Assembly (NCBI GenBank): GCA_027084145.1
Contig: JALWLM010000058.1
Coordinates: 1-7,722 of the forward strand
Length of the DNA: 7,722 nucleotides
DNA from: Crocinitomicaceae bacterium
GTDB lineage: Bacteria > Bacteroidota > Bacteroidia > Flavobacteriales_D > Crocinitomicaceae
Direction of reading: 5' to 3'
Shown: positions 1 through 5,922 of the stretch, in pieces
Layout: every line of letters begins with the position of its first letter
Position numbering within the stretch: position 1 is the stretch's first letter
Program-made: the position numbers and the translations under genes
The notes under the pieces: generated by a model
Seen by the model: only the letters and a program-made list of their open reading frames with translations
Database searches by the model: none
What the model was told of the DNA's origin: nothing

Positions 1-6
1 ATAGAG

Positions 7-31
7 AAGAGGGCTTTGCCCTCTTTTTTTT
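7..31 (+). terminator. Intrinsic terminator of an upstream gene outside the window
   Basis: A perfect 8-bp stem (AAGAGGGC at 7-14 pairing with GCCCTCTT at 18-25) closes a TTT loop, and an unbroken run of eight T follows at 24-31. This is a textbook Rho-independent terminator reading rightwards. The opposite strand lacks a T-tract after the stem, so it is one-directional. It must serve a plus-strand gene or RNA that ends just left of the window. It stops only 16 bases before the next start codon, which leaves almost no room for a separate promoter. Confidence 0.9.
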
Positions 32-47
32 ATCTTTACTTTTTTTA

Positions 48-1775
48 ATGATGATAAGAAAAATTTATCTTTCTATTTTATTTATTTGTTTTTCTATTTC
101 AATAGAAGCGCAATCGTTTTCTCTTCCGGATACGATACAATTAGATTATAGAATAGTTCCTTTAGACTCTGTTGATGTTTCCTTTTCATCATTACCAACC
201 TCTTTTGATGGGGGTAGGGAAGTATTAAGCTTCAACGGCTTATCAACAAATCGATTGTATGAAGATTACAAGGGGTTTATTTCCTTGCCTCAAATAAGGT
301 ATAAGAAAATGAAATTTTCCGCTTTACCGCATTTAGGCTTCGGGTATAGTTTTGGAAGTCAAGGAACACAGTTTTTAAAAGCAGAATATCAACAAGCATT
401 TAATGATAGTTTAGTACTGAATATCGATTATCAGAGAAATGTGAGTATCGGTATATTGAGAAATTCTAATTTTTCAAGAGATCATGTGACGGCTCAACTT
501 CAACGTATAGGTCGAATATATAGCTTTTATTTTAAAGGTGGGTTTTATGGAGGAGAAATACATCATCCGGGAGGAATTTTGACCGACACGCTCATTGAAA
601 ATTTCGGTTTGGAATTTTCTCCTGTTAAAAAAGACAACGCTTTTAGCACTAATAAGCAAGGACATCTTTTATTAGAAAATGAATTTAACCTTTGGAAAAA
701 AGATTTCTATCGAATAGCAGTAAACAGTCATCATGAATATCAAATTATCAATCGAGAGTTTCATGAGACAGGAGATTTGGCCAATCTATATCCTGCAATA
801 TATATCGATTCATTTAAAACAAGAGAACAATATAATTGGGCAAGTATTCAAAATGGAATAGGTTTGTCTTTTATAACAAAACGGCTTTGTTTTAAAACTT
901 TGTTTCATCACAAATATTGGGATTATCAAAATCTGGGGCAACATTTGGATACCAATGAATTTGGCTGGAGTACTCATTTCTCATTTAGACAAAAACAATG
1001 GTTTTTAAAAGGTGATTTTTATCAAAACATGATAGGAGGTTTCGGGGAGCAAACAGGAAGTTTAACGGCAGCAATAAAATTAACACAACAATGGAGAGGG
1101 GGAGTAAAATTCCATTATGAAAAAACAGCTCCGAATCCAATGCAGCGAAGATATTACGGAAATCATTTTTCTTACAACAATTTAAATACTATTCGATTAC
1201 AAGAAGCTTATGATGTGAAGTTGAATGCTCACTGGCACTATAAAAATTTAAAAGCAACATTATTTTCCGGTTATTACCATATCACGTCCCGTTATTTATT
1301 TGATGGAAATCAATGGATATATACTTTATTAAATGATGATTTTTATTCCATAGGAATAAAGGGAGCGGTAAAATATAAGTGGCTTCATGTGCATCCAATG
1401 ATAACTTATCGAAATTCAAAATATTTACCGAATCTTCAAGTGGGAGGAAGAGTTTTTGCCAAAGGAGGACTCTTTAAAGCTAAAAAGTTGAAAGCAATAT
1501 ACGGGATTGACCTTGATTATATATCTGATTTCACAACTAAAGTCTATCATCCTTTGATGGATGCTTTTATTTTTGGAGATTTACAGGAGGGAAATTTTCA
1601 AACTGTAATGAATATGCATGTATTTACTGCTTTTGAGATTGATCAATTTCGTTTCTTTTTCCGTTTTGAAAATTTAGGATACTTATGGAATGATAAACGC
1701 AATGAGGTTATCGTGGATTATCCTATAATGAAAACAAGATTAAGGATAGGGTTAACTTGGGATTTTTTCAATTAG
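48..1775 (+). CDS. Outer-membrane beta-barrel protein, putative porin (Porin_10-like)
   Basis: This 575-residue protein is probably an outer-membrane channel. Residues 1-21 form a Sec signal peptide: Arg4 and Lys5, a hydrophobic core (about 6-19), then an IEA|Q cleavage site typical of Bacteroidota exported proteins. There is no lipobox cysteine. The mature part is rich in aromatic residues and made of short alternating hydrophobic/polar stretches ended by turns, as in a transmembrane beta-barrel, and the last strand ends LTWDFFN with aromatics near the C-terminus. I see no TonB box, plug domain or SusC-like N-terminal domain. Length and layout, including a conserved-looking region around residues 170-205 (GGILTDTLIENFG, then PVKKDNA), resemble the Bacteroidota putative-porin family (PF14121); that assignment is from memory. 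A second ATG directly follows the first, so either may be used; neither has a Shine-Dalgarno sequence. meaB starts 30 bases after its stop. Substrate unknown. Confidence 0.8.
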   Translation: MMIRKIYLSILFICFSISIEAQSFSLPDTIQLDYRIVPLDSVDVSFSSLPTSFDGGREVLSFNGLSTNRLYEDYKGFISLPQIRYKKMKFSALPHLGFGYSFGSQGTQFLKAEYQQAFNDSLVLNIDYQRNVSIGILRNSNFSRDHVTAQLQRIGRIYSFYFKGGFYGGEIHHPGGILTDTLIENFGLEFSPVKKDNAFSTNKQGHLLLENEFNLWKKDFYRIAVNSHHEYQIINREFHETGDLANLYPAIYIDSFKTREQYNWASIQNGIGLSFITKRLCFKTLFHHKYWDYQNLGQHLDTNEFGWSTHFSFRQKQWFLKGDFYQNMIGGFGEQTGSLTAAIKLTQQWRGGVKFHYEKTAPNPMQRRYYGNHFSYNNLNTIRLQEAYDVKLNAHWHYKNLKATLFSGYYHITSRYLFDGNQWIYTLLNDDFYSIGIKGAVKYKWLHVHPMITYRNSKYLPNLQVGGRVFAKGGLFKAKKLKAIYGIDLDYISDFTTKVYHPLMDAFIFGDLQEGNFQTVMNMHVFTAFEIDQFRFFFRFENLGYLWNDKRNEVIVDYPIMKTRLRIGLTWDFFN

Positions 1776-1805
1776 TCTTTATTTTCTAGTATCTTAGATA
1801 TTGGT

Positions 1806-2846
1806 ATGAGAGGAGATAAAATAAAAAATTGGATTAGAAAGAGAAAAAACAGGAGAGAACAAATGTCTCCTGAAGAGATTTATCATAAAATTTTAGAAGG
1901 AGATCGTGTGGCTTTGAGCTTGGGAATTACCTTGATTGAAAGTACCAATAAAGAGCATCGAAAAGAAGCGAATAGATTGTTGCAGTTATGCCTGCCTCAT
2001 AGTGGAGCATCAATCCGTATAGGAATTACGGGAGTGCCGGGGGTAGGGAAGAGTACATTTATAGAATCTTTCGGTCAAATTTTAATCAAATCGGGGAAAA
2101 AAGTAGCTGTTTTAGCTGTGGACCCTACAAGTTCGGTCTCAAAGGGAAGTATTTTAGGAGATAAAACACGTATGCAAAAACTATCTTCAGATCATCGTGT
2201 TTTTATTCGTCCTTCTCCTGCAGGGGATACTTTGGGAGGAGTTGCCAGAAAGACAAGGGAAAGTATCATTCTTTGTGAAGCGGCAGGGTTCGATACGATT
2301 CTGATAGAAACCGTAGGAGTAGGGCAATCTGAAACCGTTGTAAAGTCAATGGTGGATTTCTTTTTATTGCTAATGTTGGCAGGTGCGGGAGATGAACTGC
2401 AAGGGATAAAAAAAGGAATTATGGAAATGGCAGATGCATTGGTCATTACCAAAGCAGATGGAGACAATATTAAAAAAGCTAAAATGGCTGCAAGAGAATA
2501 TAAAAATGCTTTGCATCTTTTTCCTCCGAATCCTAACGGATGGGAACCGAAAGTCTTAATTTGCAGTGCTTATGAAAACACAGGTATAAAAGAGGTGTGG
2601 GAAACGATTCTATCATTTTTTAATCATGTGAAATTAAATTCTTTTTTTGAAAAAAATAGAATTGAACAAGATAAAAAGTGGTTGTTAGATACACTTAAAG
2701 AAATGATTTTAGAAGATTTTTTCGCCGATGCAAAAATGATAAAAAAATTGAAGGAAATAGAAAAAGAAGTAGCGCTTGGAAAGATGACCTCTTTTTTAGC
2801 TGCAGAAAAAATATACACGTATTACAAAAATGAAAAAGGAATTTAA
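1806..2846 (+). CDS. meaB: Methylmalonyl-CoA mutase-associated GTPase MeaB (ArgK family)
   Basis: MeaB is a cytoplasmic G3E-family GTPase that protects and reactivates adenosylcobalamin-dependent methylmalonyl-CoA mutase and gates cofactor loading; the human orthologue is MMAA. The 346-residue length is normal. Visible motifs are the P-loop GVPGVGKS at 76-83, DPTSS at 106-110, GDKTRM at 118-123, the switch-like ETVGVGQSE at 168-176, AGAGDELQG at 192-200, the base-recognition motif TKAD at 215-218 (Thr instead of the usual Asn of NKxD) and SA at 254-255. The C-terminal helical arm (about 275-346) is the dimerisation region in the family. No mutase gene is visible, so the partner must be encoded elsewhere. 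The start is uncertain: Met20 at 1863 has AGGAG seven bases upstream and would drop a very basic N-terminal tail, but the longer form is kept because it fits the N-terminal length of relatives as I recall them. Old 'ArgK kinase' annotations of this family are considered wrong. Confidence 0.93.
   Translation: MRGDKIKNWIRKRKNRREQMSPEEIYHKILEGDRVALSLGITLIESTNKEHRKEANRLLQLCLPHSGASIRIGITGVPGVGKSTFIESFGQILIKSGKKVAVLAVDPTSSVSKGSILGDKTRMQKLSSDHRVFIRPSPAGDTLGGVARKTRESIILCEAAGFDTILIETVGVGQSETVVKSMVDFFLLLMLAGAGDELQGIKKGIMEMADALVITKADGDNIKKAKMAAREYKNALHLFPPNPNGWEPKVLICSAYENTGIKEVWETILSFFNHVKLNSFFEKNRIEQDKKWLLDTLKEMILEDFFADAKMIKKLKEIEKEVALGKMTSFLAAEKIYTYYKNEKGI
1851..1855 (+). promoter_or_regulatory. Shine-Dalgarno-like AGGAG before the internal meaB ATG
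   Basis: AGGAG lies seven bases before the in-frame ATG at 1863 (Met20 of the long MeaB form). Spacing and sequence are ideal for a ribosome binding site, whereas the upstream ATG at 1806 has none. Bacteroidota ribosomes rely little on such sites and the segment encodes Arg/Glu-rich residues, so it may be chance. It matters only because it is the main evidence for a shorter protein. Confidence 0.3.
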
Positions 2847-3039
2847 AATCAACGGGGATTATATTGAATTGATTCAATTATTGAAAGTGTTGGGTATTGC
2901 ACAAACAGGAGGTCACGCTAAGATGATTGTAGATGAAGGCATTGTTATTAGAAATGGTGAAATAGAAACCAGAAAACGAGCAAAGCTTATCTCCGGAGAT
3001 ATTCTTCAAATTGAAGATATGGAAATTATTTTATTGTAA
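2830..3039 (+). CDS. Small S4-domain RNA-binding protein (YbcJ-like)
   Basis: This 69-residue protein is essentially one S4 RNA-binding domain (about residues 10-62), as in E. coli YbcJ and relatives. The diagnostic stretch is visible: a helix ELIQLLKVLGIAQTGGHAK (13-31) followed by VDEGIVIRNGEIETRKR (34-50) and the KLISGD turn (52-57), where basic residues of the S4 fold contact structured RNA. The family is cytoplasmic and thought to bind rRNA or other structured RNA; the exact target is not established. The only reasonable start is the ATG at 2830, because the next in-frame methionine is residue 32 inside the domain. The gene therefore overlaps the last 17 bases of meaB in a different frame, which suggests translational coupling. 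The start is preceded by an A-rich stretch with no Shine-Dalgarno. Its stop lies 12 bases from the convergent ffh stop. Confidence 0.9.
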   Translation: MKKEFKINGDYIELIQLLKVLGIAQTGGHAKMIVDEGIVIRNGEIETRKRAKLISGDILQIEDMEIILL

Positions 3040-3051
3040 AAATGCTGAACA

Positions 3052-4398
3052 TTACATTCCCGGTAAACCTCCCATCCCTTTCATTTGTTTCATCATCTGT
3101 CGCATTTTTCTGGGATCACTCATCATTTTCATCATTTTTTTGGTGTCATTAAATTGTTTTAACAATTTGTTGACTTCTTGCAGGCTTCTTCCCGAACCTT
3201 TAGCAATACGTTGTTTTCTGGATGTGTTGATGATTTCCGGATGCTCTCTTTCCTTTTTTGTCATCGAATAAATAATTGCTTCAATATGTTTAAATGCATC
3301 GTCTTCGATTTCAACCCCCTTCATCATTTTTCCCATTCCGGGAATCATTCCCATTAAATCTTTCACATTACCCATTTTTTTAACTTGTTGGATTTGTGAA
3401 AGAAAATCATTGAAGTCAAATTGATTCTTTTTTATCCGTTTTTGAAGTCGTTTTGCTTGTTCTTCGTCAAATTGTTCCTGTGCTTTTTCTACTAAGGAAA
3501 CAATATCTCCTTTACCTAAAATCCTGTCGGCCATACGGGCAGGGTAGAAAACATCAATGGCATCCATTTTTTCACCCGTACCTACAAATTTGATGGGTTT
3601 ATTGACAACTGTTTTAATGGTTAAAGCCGCACCTCCTCTGGTATCTCCGTCAAGTTTAGTTAAAACAACCCCGTCAAAATCAATCACTTCATTAAATGCT
3701 TTCGCGGTATTGACTGCATCTTGACCGGTCATTGCATCAACGACAAATAATGTTTCAGTCGGTTGAATTGCTTCTTTGATTGCGGCAATTTCATCCATCA
3801 TTTCTTTGTCAACAGCTAAACGTCCTGCGGTATCGATGATTACAACATCAAAGCCTTTACTTTTAGCATATTGTATTGCTTCTTGAGCTATTTTGACCGG
3901 ATCTTTCTCTTCTCTGTTAGAATAAACTTCAATATCTAACTGTTCACCTAAAACATGTAGTTGGTCAATAGCAGCCGGACGATACACATCGCAAGCAACT
4001 AATAGAGGTCTTTTACCTTTCTTTTTCTTTAAATAATTAGCTAACTTTCCTGAGAAAGTTGTTTTACCCGAACCTTGAAGTCCGGACATTAAAACAATTC
4101 CCGGTTTTCCTTTTACATGAATTTCAGATTCATTTCCTCCCATTAAATCGACCAATTCTTCATGGCAGATTTTGATTAATAATTGTCCGGGAGAAATCGC
4201 TGTTAGTACATTTTGTCCTAATGCTTTTTCTTTGACTCTTTTCGTAAAGTCTTTTGCTATTTTATAATTGACATCGGCATCAAGAAGAGCTCTGCGGACT
4301 TCTTTTAATGTTTCCGCAATATTGATTTCCGTAATCTTTCCTTGACCTTTAAGGTTCTTAAACGCTCGTTCAAATTTTTCCGTTAAATTATCAAACAT
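3052..4398 (-). CDS. ffh: Signal recognition particle protein Ffh (SRP54)
   Basis: Ffh is the GTPase of the bacterial signal recognition particle. It binds 4.5S RNA and signal peptides emerging from the ribosome and docks with FtsY to deliver inner-membrane proteins to SecYEG. All 448 residues appear intact, the normal family length. The N domain covers about 1-85. The G domain shows GLQGSGKT (106-113), DVYRPAA (137-143), DTAGR (189-193), TKLD (247-250) with the following GDTRGG, and GTGEK (273-277). The M domain (about 326-448) holds the RNA-binding motif SRKQRIAKGSG (393-403) and many methionines, including a tail with repeated KMM/QMM units, which line the signal-peptide groove. The ATG at 4398 gives the expected MFDNLTEKFE beginning. 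nhaC ends 42 bases upstream on the same strand; a promoter-like element lies in that gap, so ffh may be transcribed alone as well as by read-through. Confidence 0.98.
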   Translation of the reverse strand: MFDNLTEKFERAFKNLKGQGKITEINIAETLKEVRRALLDADVNYKIAKDFTKRVKEKALGQNVLTAISPGQLLIKICHEELVDLMGGNESEIHVKGKPGIVLMSGLQGSGKTTFSGKLANYLKKKKGKRPLLVACDVYRPAAIDQLHVLGEQLDIEVYSNREEKDPVKIAQEAIQYAKSKGFDVVIIDTAGRLAVDKEMMDEIAAIKEAIQPTETLFVVDAMTGQDAVNTAKAFNEVIDFDGVVLTKLDGDTRGGAALTIKTVVNKPIKFVGTGEKMDAIDVFYPARMADRILGKGDIVSLVEKAQEQFDEEQAKRLQKRIKKNQFDFNDFLSQIQQVKKMGNVKDLMGMIPGMGKMMKGVEIEDDAFKHIEAIIYSMTKKEREHPEIINTSRKQRIAKGSGRSLQEVNKLLKQFNDTKKMMKMMSDPRKMRQMMKQMKGMGGLPGM

Positions 4399-4419
4399 AA
4401 TTCTTATTGTTTTCTAGTG

Positions 4420-4427
4420 CAAAAATA
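4420..4427 (-). promoter_or_regulatory. Candidate ffh promoter, Bacteroidota -7 element
   Basis: Read on the minus strand, TATTTTTG matches the Bacteroidota -7 consensus TAnnTTTG at every fixed position. It lies 21 bases before the ffh ATG, so transcription would begin about 15 bases upstream of the start codon. I do not see a TTG-type -33 element at the usual 19-21 base spacing (that region is the end of nhaC). In DNA this rich in A and T the match could be chance. Confidence 0.35.
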
Positions 4428-4440
4428 AGCAGAAATTTAC

Positions 4441-5916
4441 TTATACCCCTGTTTGTGACTCGGAAGTTATTGCTTCTTGCTCTTTTTTTGACAATCGGGC
4501 AATTTTGATATTCAAATAAGCAAACAGAACAGTCATTATCGGACTAAGTAAATTAAAGAAACAATACATCCAATATTGTCCTGTTGCAACTCCCAAAACG
4601 GTAGATTGAGTCGCTCCACAAGTATTCCAAGGGAATAAAACAGAGGTTACAGTTCCCGAATCTTCAAGTGTACGGCTTAAATTTTCAGGTTTTAACCCTC
4701 GCTCAGGATAAATATCTTCATACATCTTTCCGGGAACAACAATGGCTAAATATTGATCCGATGTTGTGGCGTTGAAAAATATACAAGTAGTAGCAGTTGT
4801 TGCTACCAAAGACCCCGTGTCAGAGGCAAATTTTACCAAAGTATGTGTGATTTTTTGTAATAACCCTGCAGCTTCTAGAACACCTCCGAAAATCATCGCA
4901 CATAATATCAGCCAAATGGTATTGAGCATTCCTTGCATTCCTCTCGTTGAAATAAGAGCATTAACTTCTTCATTTCCCGTTTGAATATTGGTAGATACAG
5001 TTATGGCATCTATCACGGTAATATAAGAAGCTTTAGCATAATCTTTCATATTTCCTGCTATTTCGAGTATAACATCAGGTTGAAAAATGATTGCTGTAAT
5101 TCCTCCTAGTAAAATACCGATAAAAAGAGCAGGAATCGCTTTTACTTTTTTAATAATCATGATGACAACAATCGCAGGAGTAATAAAAAGGATAGGAGAG
5201 ATGTAAAATTTGTTATCAAGTGCTTTTAGCATTGAGCCAACTCCTTTACTCACTTCTTGAATATCAGTGTTTAATCCAATAATGAGAAAGATCATTAAAG
5301 TGATAATGATAGAAGGAAAAGTGGTAATTGTCATGTATTTGATATGTGTAATTAAATCAGTTCCAGCCATCGCCGGAGCCAAATTTGTAGTATCTGAAAG
5401 AGGAGACATTTTATCTCCAAAATAAGCACCTGATATAATAGCCCCTGCAACCATTCCTTCATGAATACCTTGTGCCGTTCCTATTCCGATTAGGGCAACA
5501 CCGACAGTGGCAACAGTTGTCCAAGATGAACCGGTAGCCAGGGAAACAATGGCACTGACAATACACGCGGTAACTAAGAAAACAGAAGGGTGAATGAGAT
5601 CTAATCCATAGTAAATCATTGTGGGGACAATTCCTGAAATCATCCATGTTCCGGCTAATGCACCGATAAGTAATAAAATCACAATGGCGGAGATCGCTGT
5701 TCCGATACTATGTACAATTCCTTTTTCCAATTGTTTCCATCCAATACCTAAATACAATGCAACAAAAGTTCCAACCATAGCAGAAAATAGTAACGCAATT
5801 TGATTGGCTCCACCAATAGCATCGTCACCAAAAACTTGGACATTGAGTACCAGTAAAAAAATCAATACTAAAATCGGAAATAAAGCAAGGAAAAAAGAGG
5901 GTTGTTTATGATTCAT
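4441..5916 (-). CDS. nhaC: NhaC-family Na+/H+ antiporter
   Basis: This 491-residue inner-membrane protein belongs to the NhaC antiporter family (PF03553), which exchanges internal Na+ for external H+ in pH and sodium homeostasis. The chain is built of many hydrophobic segments, starting at about 8-28, 38-58 and 72-96 and ending at about 447-470, with a short charged cytoplasmic tail. Family-type motifs are visible: GSSWTT (129-134), GDKMSPLSDTTNLAP (167-181), whose acidic and hydroxyl residues lie in the transport path, and DSGTVTSVLFPWNTCG (419-434) in the second half. The family also contains malate/lactate antiporters such as MleN, so the substrate is not fixed by sequence alone. The start ATG lies 6 bases after the stop of the upstream RND exporter, without a Shine-Dalgarno sequence or room for a promoter in the gap, so it is probably co-transcribed with that gene. 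Confidence 0.93.
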   Translation of the reverse strand: MNHKQPSFFLALFPILVLIFLLVLNVQVFGDDAIGGANQIALLFSAMVGTFVALYLGIGWKQLEKGIVHSIGTAISAIVILLLIGALAGTWMISGIVPTMIYYGLDLIHPSVFLVTACIVSAIVSLATGSSWTTVATVGVALIGIGTAQGIHEGMVAGAIISGAYFGDKMSPLSDTTNLAPAMAGTDLITHIKYMTITTFPSIIITLMIFLIIGLNTDIQEVSKGVGSMLKALDNKFYISPILFITPAIVVIMIIKKVKAIPALFIGILLGGITAIIFQPDVILEIAGNMKDYAKASYITVIDAITVSTNIQTGNEEVNALISTRGMQGMLNTIWLILCAMIFGGVLEAAGLLQKITHTLVKFASDTGSLVATTATTCIFFNATTSDQYLAIVVPGKMYEDIYPERGLKPENLSRTLEDSGTVTSVLFPWNTCGATQSTVLGVATGQYWMYCFFNLLSPIMTVLFAYLNIKIARLSKKEQEAITSESQTGV

Positions 5917-5922
5917 AACTCG

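Noticed and set aside
31..38. TATCTTTA as the -7 element of a porin promoter
   Set aside because: One mismatch to TAnnTTTG. The only TTTG upstream (15-18) is in the terminator loop, just 12 bases away, which is too close for a -33 element. Kept only as a possibility in the findings.
1790..1800. TATCTTAGATA before meaB, as a -7 promoter element (TATCTTAG) or operator palindrome
   Set aside because: It misses the TAnnTTTG consensus at one position, no -33 TTG lies at suitable spacing, and the palindromic arms are only 4 bp. A separate meaB promoter is not supported.
2192..2467. 91-codon open frame on the minus strand inside meaB
   Set aside because: It lies wholly within a well-supported conserved GTPase gene, and its product is a serine/proline-rich shadow translation with no recognisable domain.
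3004..3016. Short inverted repeat CTTCAAATTGAAG near the end of the S4 gene, as a possible terminator
   Set aside because: The stem is only 5-6 A/T-rich pairs, it lies inside coding sequence, and no T-tract follows on either strand.
3011..3271. 86-codon plus-strand open frame across the end of the S4 gene and the 3' end of ffh
   Set aside because: Its hydrophobic, cysteine-rich product comes from reading the methionine-rich Ffh M-domain coding sequence on the opposite strand. It has no family resemblance and conflicts with two solid genes.
3300..3380. Repetitive CAT/ATT-rich stretches that look like a microsatellite or repeat array
   Set aside because: They are the antisense of Met-, Gly- and Lys-rich codons of the Ffh M domain (GMIPGMGKMMKG region), so they reflect protein composition rather than a DNA repeat element.
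4766..4984. Plus-strand open frame opposite nhaC
   Set aside because: Antisense shadow of a conserved membrane protein, with no start context or recognisable domain.
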